From contig JAIUMB010000038.1 of NCBI GenBank assembly GCA_022565745.1, positions 1 through 16,278 of the forward strand: a stretch of 16,278 bases of DNA. The letters are read 5' to 3'. This stretch comes from Cryomorphaceae bacterium. GTDB taxonomy: Bacteria > Bacteroidota > Bacteroidia > Flavobacteriales > Schleiferiaceae. The notes beneath the pieces are model-generated. The model ran no database searches, had not been told where the DNA came from, and was given only the letters and a program-made list of their open reading frames with translations. A program made the position numbers and the translations under genes. This document shows, in pieces, positions 7,611 through 15,700 of this stretch; position 1 is the first letter of the stretch; each line of letters opens with the position of its first letter.

Positions 7611-7801
7611 TAGCTGCACTGTTCTGTATAATGTACTAAACTTAACACAAATCCAATAGGAAGGTGGCTCGAGCGGAATAAAGCAGGCCTCAACCCTTCC
7701 GAGGGTGTCCTTTTAGGACCAGGGGAAACTTGACGTCGTTTGGAACCTTCCGAACCTGTCTTGACGAAGTTTAGACAGAAAGAACAGTGCAGTTTTTTTT
7801 T
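7611..7801 (+). ncRNA. ssrS: 6S-like regulatory RNA candidate (ssrS)
   Basis: The segment folds into one long hairpin of about 190 nt. CTGCACTGTTCT (7614-7625) pairs perfectly with AGAACAGTGCAG (7781-7792), which runs into nine T residues. After a small internal loop, CTAAACTT (7636-7643) pairs perfectly with AAGTTTAG (7767-7774). A symmetrical 15 x 15 nt bubble follows (7644-7658 and 7752-7766). An apical stem, GGAAGGT (7659-7665) with ACCTTCC (7745-7751), then encloses a small branched head with hairpins ACCCT-TCCG-AGGGT (7693-7706) and GTCCT-TTT-AGGAC (7707-7719). A closing stem, central bubble and apical stem are the hallmark of 6S RNA, which mimics an open promoter and sequesters sigma-70-type RNA polymerase. 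The position after zapA agrees with known 6S synteny. The 5' end is uncertain; TTG at 7562-7564 with TATCGGAC at 7582-7589 is only a weak promoter candidate. It is not tmRNA, SRP RNA or RNase P RNA by their usual motifs. Confidence 0.75.
7781..7801 (+). terminator. 3' arm and T9 tract ending the 6S-like RNA
   Basis: The 3' arm of the closing stem (7781-7792) is directly followed by T9 (7793-7801). The pairing partner lies about 156 nt upstream, so termination would depend on folding of the whole RNA or be aided by another factor. It sits 48 nt before the rny start. Confidence 0.6.
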
Positions 7802-7849
7802 ATCAATGCAGATACCATCGGCTTTGCAAACACAATTAAGTAACAACTA

Positions 7850-9388
7850 ATGAGTACAACCATAATAATAGCCGGCGTAGTAGGATTAATGGCCGGAGCG
7901 TTAATCACTTATTTGATCCAGTCGATTGGATTAAAAAAACAAGCTGCAGCCATCTTATCTTCGGCAGAAAAAGAAGCCGAGAACATCAAAAAAGACAAGA
8001 TTGTACAGGCCAAAGAGAAATTTTTGGAACTCAAAGAAGAGCACGAAAAAACCATCAATAAGCGCGAACGCAAACTCCAAGATATAGAAAATCGCATCAA
8101 AGAAAAAGAGAGTCAACTACAGCGCCAACTTGAAGAAGTTAATCGCAATAAGAAACACATTGACAAACAAAAGGAAAATTTTGATCGTAAGTCTGAAGGT
8201 CTTGAACGCCGCTTGGAAGAAATCAAAGGCATTCGCGAAAACCACATCAAGCAACTGGAAGTCATCAGTGGCTTGTCGGTAGAGGAGGCCAAAAAGCAAT
8301 TATTAGACACGTTAAAAGGTGAAATAAAGTCTGAATCTGCTGCTTACATTCAACAAGCAACAGAAGAGGCACGTATGACAGCAGCCAATGAAGCGCGTAA
8401 AGTTGTGGTGCAAACCATTCAACGCGTGGGTACTGAACAAGCCATTGAAAATGCAGTTTCTGTTTTTAACATCGAAAACGACGATGTTAAAGGCAGAATC
8501 ATTGGTCGTGAAGGTAGAAATATTCGCGCCATTGAAGCGGCTACTGGTGTGGAAATAATCGTAGACGACACGCCAGAGGCCATCATATTGTCTTGCTTTG
8601 ATCCGGTGCGCCGTGAAATTGCTCGTTTGGCACTTCACCGCCTTGTTACCGATGGAAGAATTCATCCGGCGCGTATTGAAGAGGTGGTAAATAAAGTGCG
8701 CAAGTCAATTGATGAAGAAATCATTGAAACCGGCAAAAGAACGGTAATTGATTTGGGTATTCACGGTCTGCACCCTGAATTGGTCAAGATTGTTGGTCGG
8801 ATGAAATATCGTTCGTCTTACGGTCAAAATCTTTTGCAGCACAGTCGAGAAGTTGCAAATCTCAGTGCCATAATGGCTACGGAGTTGGGATTAAACGCAA
8901 AGCTGGCTAAACGCGCCGGCTTGCTCCATGATATTGGTAAAGTGCCAACCGAAGAAACCGAACTTCCTCACGCCCTTTTAGGGATGAAATGGGCTGAGAA
9001 ATACGGTGAAAAGCCAGACGTATGCAATGCCATTGGCGCCCATCACGACGAAATAGAAATGACCTCTCTCCTCTCTCCTATCATTCAGGTTTGTGACGGT
9101 ATTAGCGGAGCACGGCCCGGTGCACGTAGACAAGTCATGGAAAGCTATGTGCAGCGTCTACAAGACCTAGAAAACTTAGCCTTGAGCTACGAGGGTGTTA
9201 CCAAAGCATATGCCGTACAGGCAGGGCGCGAACTGCGTATCATTGTTGAGAGCGAACGCATCGACGATAAAAAAGCTTCGGAAATCTCCTATGATGTTAG
9301 CCAACGCATCCAAAGTGAAATGACCTATCCTGGGCACATTCGCGTAACCGTCATTAGAGAAACACGTGCTGTGAACGTTGCACGTTAA
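7850..9388 (+). CDS. rny: Ribonuclease Y
   Basis: This 512-residue protein has the full RNase Y order. An N-terminal membrane anchor (residues 4-24, IIIAGVVGLMAGALITYLIQ) is followed by a long charged coiled coil (about 30-150), a KH RNA-binding domain with the GRIIGREGRNIR loop (215-226), and an HD phosphohydrolase domain. The metal ligands expected for the HD domain are H331 (HSRE), H360-D361 (HDIGK), H398/H399-D400 and D416. A C-terminal RNase Y region ends HIRVTVIRETRAVNVAR. The length is typical (about 520). RNase Y is a membrane-bound endonuclease that starts mRNA decay and matures some RNAs. The gene lies 48 nt downstream of the 6S-like RNA and 28 nt upstream of cbs. No clear dedicated promoter is seen, so readthrough past the RNA terminator may contribute. 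Confidence 0.97.
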   Translation: MSTTIIIAGVVGLMAGALITYLIQSIGLKKQAAAILSSAEKEAENIKKDKIVQAKEKFLELKEEHEKTINKRERKLQDIENRIKEKESQLQRQLEEVNRNKKHIDKQKENFDRKSEGLERRLEEIKGIRENHIKQLEVISGLSVEEAKKQLLDTLKGEIKSESAAYIQQATEEARMTAANEARKVVVQTIQRVGTEQAIENAVSVFNIENDDVKGRIIGREGRNIRAIEAATGVEIIVDDTPEAIILSCFDPVRREIARLALHRLVTDGRIHPARIEEVVNKVRKSIDEEIIETGKRTVIDLGIHGLHPELVKIVGRMKYRSSYGQNLLQHSREVANLSAIMATELGLNAKLAKRAGLLHDIGKVPTEETELPHALLGMKWAEKYGEKPDVCNAIGAHHDEIEMTSLLSPIIQVCDGISGARPGARRQVMESYVQRLQDLENLALSYEGVTKAYAVQAGRELRIIVESERIDDKKASEISYDVSQRIQSEMTYPGHIRVTVIRETRAVNVAR

Positions 9389-9416
9389 TTTTTGTTGAGT
9401 AAAAAAAAGATAGATA

Positions 9417-10793
9417 GTGATTAATAAAGACAAGCTCGTTTACAACAACATACTTGAAACCATTGGCAATACACCACTGATTAAACTCAATAAGATTGCT
9501 GAGGATATTCCTGCCCAAGTATTTGCTAAAGTAGAATATTTTAATCCCGGAAACTCCGTTAAGGACCGAATGGCCTTGCAGATGATTGAAGATGCGGAGA
9601 AAGAAGGTAAAATCAAACCAGGCGGTACCATCATTGAGTGCACATCGGGTAATACTGGCATGGGACTGGCTTTAGCAGCTATTGTCAAAGGATATAAACT
9701 TATTTGCACACTTAGCGATAAGCAAAGCAAAGAAAAGATGGACGTTCTCCGTGCTATGGGTGCGGAAGTTCATGTATGCCCAACCAACGTTCCCCCAGAT
9801 CACCCTGAATCATATTATTCCGTTGCCGAACGACTAAACAAGGAAATTCCCAACTCTTTTTATCCATATCAGTACGACAATCTCAGTAATCGAAAGGCAC
9901 ATTACCAAAGTACCGGACCTGAGATATGGGAGCAAACAGAAGGAAAGATTACCCACTTTGTGGTGGGTGTTGGCACAGGCGGCACCATCAGTGGCGTGGC
10001 CAAGTACTTAAAAGAGAAAAATCCAAACATCAAAATTTGGGGGATTGATACCTACGGTTCAGTTTTTAAAAAATACCACGAAACCGGAGAGTTTGATGAA
10101 AAAGAAATCTACAGCTACATTACCGAGGGTATTGGCGAAGACATCCTCCCCAAAAACGTTGATTTCTCACTAATCGATCATTTCGAAAAAGTAACCGACA
10201 AAGATGGAGCTTTGGTTACCCGCGAACTGGCTCGCAAAGAAGGCCTATTCTTGGGATACTCTGCTGGTTCTGCATATCAGGGCATCAGACAATTAAAACA
10301 TCAACTAACCAAAGACGATGTCGTCGTTGTGCTTTTTCACGACCACGGAAGTCGCTACGTCGGTAAAGTATTTAACGACGATTGGATGAGAGAACGCGGT
10401 TTTCTACCGCAGCAAAACCTATTGGCTAAAGATCTTGTGGATAAACACGCCAACCTTCCTTTGGTAGATGTTTCCGCGAGTAATACCGTTGCAGAGGCCA
10501 TTAACCGTATGCGTAAATACGACATCAGTCAAATGCCCGTCATTGATGGCAATCAAATGGTTGGCGCCATAGACGACCAAACCATTTTTCATTATCTAAC
10601 CAGTGATGAAGGTGTTAAAGCTAAACTGGTAAGCGAGGTCATGACCCCACCCTACCCCATCGTTAAACCGACAGATTCGGTAGAGGATATCAAACAGCTC
10701 ATCAATCGTAAAAACAGTGCGGTTATCGTAGAACTGGGCAATGACACATTTCATATCATTACCCGTTCTGACTTGATGGAAGCGTTGCGGTAA
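9417..10793 (+). CDS. cbs: Cystathionine beta-synthase (PLP enzyme with C-terminal CBS pair)
   Basis: This 458-residue enzyme condenses L-serine with L-homocysteine to cystathionine in transsulfuration. The fold-type II PLP core (about 8-330) shows NPGNSVKDRM with the Schiff-base lysine K49, the substrate loop TSGNTG (76-81), the phosphate-binding GTGGT (186-190) and the family stretch GSRYVGKVFNDDWM (311-324). Two CBS domains follow (about 340-395 and 405-458), as in the eukaryotic-like enzyme. There is no N-terminal heme-binding extension. The first usable codon is GTG at 9417, as no in-frame ATG occurs before the catalytic lysine and the family start lies just here. It sits 28 nt after rny, behind an A8 tract, and is likely co-transcribed. 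Simple cysteine synthases lack the C-terminal pair, which favours CBS. No cystathionine lyase gene is in the window. Confidence 0.93.
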   Translation: MINKDKLVYNNILETIGNTPLIKLNKIAEDIPAQVFAKVEYFNPGNSVKDRMALQMIEDAEKEGKIKPGGTIIECTSGNTGMGLALAAIVKGYKLICTLSDKQSKEKMDVLRAMGAEVHVCPTNVPPDHPESYYSVAERLNKEIPNSFYPYQYDNLSNRKAHYQSTGPEIWEQTEGKITHFVVGVGTGGTISGVAKYLKEKNPNIKIWGIDTYGSVFKKYHETGEFDEKEIYSYITEGIGEDILPKNVDFSLIDHFEKVTDKDGALVTRELARKEGLFLGYSAGSAYQGIRQLKHQLTKDDVVVVLFHDHGSRYVGKVFNDDWMRERGFLPQQNLLAKDLVDKHANLPLVDVSASNTVAEAINRMRKYDISQMPVIDGNQMVGAIDDQTIFHYLTSDEGVKAKLVSEVMTPPYPIVKPTDSVEDIKQLINRKNSAVIVELGNDTFHIITRSDLMEALR

Positions 10794-10808
10794 TAAGTGG
10801 ATTTTGGC

Positions 10809-11012
10809 TTAATCCTCTATCCAACATTCACAAGCGCCTGCATGCTGACTAGGAGAACCATGGTCGTATCCATTTTGAACACAGCAATCACGACATTCCT
10901 GCATGGTCTCAATGTCTTCGCATTCTTCTATAACAACAAATTCTGAATCGCTGTCACAAGCTGAAATAAAAGTAATAAAACATAGAGTAAGTAGTGAGAT
11001 AAAAAATCGCAT
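10809..11012 (-). CDS. Small Cys-rich lipoprotein
   Basis: This 67-residue protein has a lipoprotein signal peptide (MRFFISLLTLCFITF) and lipobox ISAC, so C19 would be lipidated and the mature protein only 49 residues. D20 follows the Cys. The mature part is acidic and carries six more Cys in the order C-x8-C-x2-C-C-x16-C-x-C (C31, C40, C43, C44, C61, C63), suggesting a small disulfide-stabilised or metal-binding domain. I do not recognise the family. The gene has its own promoter box (11050-11057) and faces cbs, with only 15 nt between the two stop codons and no evident terminator, so the two 3' ends probably overlap as antisense RNA. A coherent signal peptide, the lipobox and the Cys pattern make it likely to be real. 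Confidence 0.8.
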   Translation of the reverse strand: MRFFISLLTLCFITFISACDSDSEFVVIEECEDIETMQECRDCCVQNGYDHGSPSQHAGACECWIED

Positions 11013-11049
11013 AGTTTTGTTTTTTAAAAATTTAAAATGCGAATATAAA

Positions 11050-11057
11050 CAAATTTA
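11050..11057 (-). promoter_or_regulatory. Minus-7 box of the lipoprotein gene
   Basis: On the minus strand this reads TAAATTTG, an exact TAnnTTTG match, 38-45 nt before the ATG at 11012. No clear minus-33 TTTG was found at the expected distance. The AT-rich 163-nt spacer is shared with the lpdA promoter. Confidence 0.5.
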
Positions 11058-11140
11058 TTAAACAGTAAAAACGAATTAAATTCTCATGTTTGTTGCGTGA
11101 CTTTTAGAAGATTTTGCCATTCTTAATTAGATGGGCATTG

Positions 11141-11148
11141 TACATTTG
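11141..11148 (+). promoter_or_regulatory. Minus-7 box of lpdA; decides its start codon
   Basis: TACATTTG is an exact TAnnTTTG box. It lies downstream of an in-frame ATG at 11131 and 28 nt upstream of the ATG at 11176, so the longer reading frame would begin before its own transcript. A TTTTG at 11112-11116 is somewhat far for a minus-33 element (24 nt spacer). Confidence 0.55.
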
Positions 11149-11175
11149 TACTCGTTATTAACAAAAAGAATTATC

Positions 11176-12573
11176 ATGACCGAATACGATGTCGTCATTA
11201 TAGGCTCCGGCCCTGGAGGATATGTTTGTGCCATTCGCGCAGCCCAATTAGGAATGAAAACCGCACTCATTGAAAAGTACAACTCATTAGGCGGCACTTG
11301 CTTAAACGTAGGTTGCATTCCTTCCAAAGCCTTACTCGATACATCTCATCACTTTCATAGCGCCACCCACGAATTTGCCGATCACGGTATCGATGTAGGC
11401 ACTCCAAAGGCCGATCTCAAAAAGATGATTGAGCGTAAGCGAAAGGTGGTTAGCCAAACGGTTGATGGCATTAAGTATTTGATGGACAAAAACAAAATTG
11501 ATGTTTATCACGGATTAGGTTCGTTTAAAGACGAACATACTGTGGTCATCGATGGAGATAAAAAAGAAACCATTAAGGGCAAGAAAATCGTCATTGCTAC
11601 CGGTAGCAAGCCTGCTTCACTGCCTTTTATCAAACTCGATAAAGAACGTGTTATAACCTCTACCGAGGCCTTGGAGCTTCAGGAAATTCCCAAACACATG
11701 ATAGTCATTGGTGGCGGTGTCATCGGCGTGGAACTCGGGTCTGTTTACGCACGTCTAGGCGCTAAGGTTAGTGTGGTTGAATACCTCGACCGCATCATTC
11801 CTTCCTTTGACAAGGACATCAGCAAAGAGCTGACCAAGTCTATGAAAAAAATCGGCGTGAAATTTCACCTATCAACAAAAGTCACCAGCGTAGAGCGCGA
11901 TGGTGATAATGTTGTTATTACTGCCGAAGATAAAAAAGGAAATGAAGTTAAACTCGAAGGCGATATTTGCTTAGTGAGTATTGGTCGTAGGGCATACACC
12001 GATGGGTTAAATTTGGAGGCAGCTGGGTTAAAATCTAACGACAAAGGTCAAGTTGAGGTTAATGACAACCTGCAAACCAAAGTTGATCACATTTACGCCA
12101 TAGGTGATGTAGTTAGAGGCGCCATGCTGGCTCATAAAGCTGAAGAAGAAGGCGTATTTGTTGCCGAGCACATGAATGGTGAACACCCACACATCGATTA
12201 CAATTTGGTGCCTAATGTGGTTTATACTTGGCCTGAAGTTGCCTCTGTAGGCAAAGGCGAAGATCAACTCAAAGAAGAAGGCCGTGAGATAAAGACCGGT
12301 TCATTCCCCATGCGTGCACTAGGAAGAAGCCGTGCCAGTGGTGATACAGAAGGTCTGATCAAAATAATAGCCGATGCCAAAACGGATGAGATTTTAGGTG
12401 CTCAAATGGTGGGTGCTAGAACTGCTGACTTAATCGCTGAAATGGTTGTTGCTATGGAGTTTCGTGCCTCTGCTGAGGACATTGCCCGTATGAGTCACGC
12501 ACACCCAACATATGCAGAAGGTGTAAAGGAAGCTGCACTGGCTGCTACTGATAATCGCGCATTGCACATGTAA
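11176..12573 (+). CDS. lpdA: Dihydrolipoyl dehydrogenase (E3)
   Basis: This 465-residue flavoprotein re-oxidises dihydrolipoyl groups of 2-oxoacid dehydrogenase complexes (and the glycine cleavage system) using NAD+. The FAD-binding GSGPGG lies at 10-15, the redox-active disulfide C42-C47 in GGTCLNVGCIPSK, the NAD-binding GGGVIG at 179-184, a second FAD contact in YAIGDV, and the interface catalytic pair H443-E448 in HAHPTYAE. Length and motif order are those of a full E3. The start at 11176 begins with the canonical TEYDVVIIG; an upstream in-frame ATG at 11131 precedes the promoter box and adds 15 unconserved residues. No E1 or E2 genes adjoin, so this is a stand-alone E3 probably shared by several complexes. 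A strong terminator follows. Confidence 0.97.
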   Translation: MTEYDVVIIGSGPGGYVCAIRAAQLGMKTALIEKYNSLGGTCLNVGCIPSKALLDTSHHFHSATHEFADHGIDVGTPKADLKKMIERKRKVVSQTVDGIKYLMDKNKIDVYHGLGSFKDEHTVVIDGDKKETIKGKKIVIATGSKPASLPFIKLDKERVITSTEALELQEIPKHMIVIGGGVIGVELGSVYARLGAKVSVVEYLDRIIPSFDKDISKELTKSMKKIGVKFHLSTKVTSVERDGDNVVITAEDKKGNEVKLEGDICLVSIGRRAYTDGLNLEAAGLKSNDKGQVEVNDNLQTKVDHIYAIGDVVRGAMLAHKAEEEGVFVAEHMNGEHPHIDYNLVPNVVYTWPEVASVGKGEDQLKEEGREIKTGSFPMRALGRSRASGDTEGLIKIIADAKTDEILGAQMVGARTADLIAEMVVAMEFRASAEDIARMSHAHPTYAEGVKEAALAATDNRALHM

Positions 12574-12601
12574 GTTTTACATTAACAACTTATGATATGA
12601 G

Positions 12602-12634
12602 AAGTGAGGGTTCAGTACCCTCACTTTTTTTTTT
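12602..12634 (+). terminator. Rho-independent terminator of lpdA
   Basis: A 9-bp perfect stem, AAGTGAGGG (12602-12610) with CCCTCACTT (12618-12626), has a 7-nt loop and runs directly into a tract of ten T residues (12625-12634), 28 nt after the lpdA stop codon. Confidence 0.92.
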
Positions 12635-12682
12635 GGTTATAACACAGTCATCTATCCGTAAATCAATGATATTCGAAACTAA

Positions 12683-12709
12683 AAAAGCCACCTTAAAAAG
12701 GTGGCTTTT
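12683..12709 (-). terminator. Terminator of the giant secreted-protein gene, probably bidirectional
   Basis: AAAAGCCACCTT (12683-12694) and AAGGTGGCTTTT (12698-12709) are perfect 12-bp complements with an AAA loop. On the minus strand the hairpin is followed by TTTTTT (12686-12681), 20 nt after the stop codon at 12730. On the plus strand the trailing TTTTC could serve as a backup for lpdA. Confidence 0.88.
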
Positions 12710-12729
12710 CTATTTGAAGTTAACGTTTA

Positions 12730-15700
12730 CTAGTGTTGAACAATCAGCTTGGAAGTATAGGTCTTGCCTTCGTACTCCATGGTAATGATGTATACACCAT
12801 TATTCCAAGTAGACACATCAAAGTTGGTCTGACTACGTCCAGTTTGTTTGTGTTCAATCTCTTCAAACAGCTTTTGTCCTAAAAGATTGGTTACACGAAC
12901 TCTCATATCGCCCGGACGAGGCAAAGAGTATGCAATATAGGTATGCGCTTGGGCTGGATTAGGTGTAGGTACACCTATCATAATACCATCTTCTTCAATA
13001 AATTCTTGCGTGCTAACTAAGAAGTCACAAGACTCATTTACCTCTTTCATACAGAAGTCGTCAATGGCCCAACCGGCATCTTCTACATTATTGTCTGAGC
13101 CAAAGCGGAAGCGGAATACCGTTTGCCCACCAAATTCAAAGCAAAACTTAAACTTGGATTGACGCCATCCATTAGAATTTCCTGACCAACCTGGTCTTAT
13201 TTGATCCAATCCCCAAATAAATGGATGATTAAACCAGTTGAGGGTTGTATCTAGTCTGTTGGGATCATTGTCACCAAGTACACCCCATGTAATACCCCCA
13301 TCTTGTGAGTATTCAAAGTTTCCTCCATCATGAAGCAACTCCGTTTTGAAATTGTGCCAGAACGATACCTCGTAGGTTGTATTGATGGAGTCGATGATAA
13401 ATACTGGAGTAACGAGTATCGACTTATCTTGGGATTGGTAATCACTTGATAAATCAGTCATCCACGCATTGTTTCCAGAGTAAGGTGAAACAATTGGTGG
13501 TTGATTGGGATTACCCAATTCCCATGAAGTCATCAATGCATCGTACTCTGTCGTTGTGGCCTGGAAGTTAAATGCCGTAGGATCTTCAAAATCGTTACAG
13601 TATTCGTTATTCGGCTCTTGACTTAAATCAATTTCCGGTAGAGTTTGCACCAATCCACAAAGGGTATCATCTACAGGGAAGTTGTCCTGTTTGTCATTTG
13701 GTCTACTTGTAGCTGCGCAAACGTCGTAGTTACCGGGAGCTACCGAAGGCCATATCTCTGGATAAGTAACCCATCTTGACTGATTAGCCCTTAGCGGCGG
13801 ATCAAATTCAAACCAATATTCCGGCTCCCATGTTGTTCCGTTGTCATAACTGATTGAAAGTTTACAGCTATCTAGCGGTTTGGCACCTGTATTTTGAATT
13901 CTTACGATAATCTCTTGATCTCTAAAAGGGAAAACTAAGTTATCTCGTGCGCGCACTTCAATTGGAGCGGCACTATTCTGCGGCGGCACCAGTATTTCAA
14001 AGTTGTCTATTCCCCATCCTGCTCCTGGATTACCAGTGTTGTTACTCTTCCAGTGGAATCTCAACTGTAAGGATCCCGTGAAATAGTTATAGTCAAATAG
14101 CGGATAAGAAGAATTGATCCAACCTTGTGTATTGTTCACCCATGCTGGTCCATTAAACAATGGTGTTGAGGCTATACCGTATGGAGGATGGGAATGCCAA
14201 TTGGTTCCAACGTTTGCCGCATCTACGGTACCAACACGCAACCACTGTCCGCCTTCAAAGGTCTCAATACGTCCACCATGCGCGCTAGGGCTCGACTGGA
14301 ACTGAGAAAACTGAATGATGGCACCTTCGATGGTGTCGAAGCCGTCGATCAAAGGTAGGCGAAGATACTCCTCGGTATTGGGGTAGTATGGACCACTGAG
14401 ATTGGTAAAGAAAGCATTTGGTGTAGACGCCGCTTGGTTAATGCCAAAGGATGGGTTTCCAACTTCCCATATTTGCTTTCCTCCTTGGGCAAACCAACCA
14501 TTGGATGAGTGGTCACAGTCATCAAAGTCATCAAAGTACGGGATGGTTTTTGTGCCAAATCCAGTCACATACTTGCACCATGAATCGTTAAATGTGTTGG
14601 CATCACCCGTAACATTGGTGGACGCACAGACCTCAAAACGTCCTTCAGGCCATACAATACCGGCACTGGAAGGAATCTGAAACGTACCTACATTACCAGG
14701 CGCGATGTTTACCGTTGCTGTAGCGTTGTAGGTTGTTGGCGTTCCCTGATTAGGTCCACAAAGGGGTGTAACGGTTACTTCAATAGGCACGCTAGTAAGG
14801 TTTGAGGAACCATAGTTTCTAATGTGTACAGTAGGAAGAGGATTAACTGCCAATGGCAATCCTAAACCAGGTGGTTGGATATTTACTATACCAGCATCTT
14901 GAGCTAGCTCATCATAAACAGCCATATTGTCGATGGCCACATCACATCGGTCGCCAGATGAGCGACGGTAGGCAACGACGCGGATTTTAATCTGGTCGGC
15001 GTTGTACGTACTCAGGTCAAACTTGCGATAGGTCCACGGACTTAACTCGTCGTTTTGTGTGAAAGATGTAATTCGACCTCCGGGAGGCGTTTGCCAAGTT
15101 GATGCCCCTTGCGGTAAAAAGTTTATACAGAGTGAATCGAATGTACCGGAAGCCACGTATCCATGATACCACAAATCGAATACAGGATTATTAAGTGAAG
15201 ATACATCAAAACAACGCGATTCAAAAATAGCTGGCGTAGAGGCATTACCAAAATTACCTTCTGCATAGAGATAGTTTCCAAATCCACTAACATCGGTGAA
15301 TGGACCTGTACCAATGGTTGGCGTCATGCCCTCACCGACCATAAACGCGTAGCCAGAAGCTCCTGGTGCTGTTGGGTCGGGAATGCGTTCCCAATCGGTG
15401 GTGGAAATGGCTCCAGGTGTAGCAAAGGTTCCGTTACCTGGCGTATTACCCGGACCGTCAAAATCTAAAACGTGCGGGAAGGTATTGATTACCGGCTCAG
15501 ACTCTACTGTAACTGTATTAGTAGTATCATTTGAGTTATTGGCGTCTCCGGCTATGGACGTCCACGCTTTGATATCGTACGTTCCTACGGTGGTCAAGTT
15601 TACACCATTAGAAAAAGTGAACATAATGGTATCACCTTGAGCCAGTGGACCGGGAATGGTATCCCAAACAGGCGCTCCACCATTTACGTTATAGGCTACA

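Noticed and set aside
7611..7801. tmRNA, SRP RNA or RNase P RNA as identity of the structured RNA
   Set aside because: The conserved tmRNA tRNA-like ends, the SRP GGAAG/GCAG core and the RNase P GAGGAAAGTC element are not present in the expected places.
7538..7846. Minus-strand 102-codon open frame opposite the 6S-like RNA
   Set aside because: It covers the structured RNA, its composition mirrors the paired arms, and the product shows no domain, signal peptide or family likeness.
11131..11175. 15-codon N-terminal extension of dihydrolipoyl dehydrogenase
   Set aside because: A promoter box lies downstream of the ATG at 11131, and the family begins at the residues encoded from 11176.
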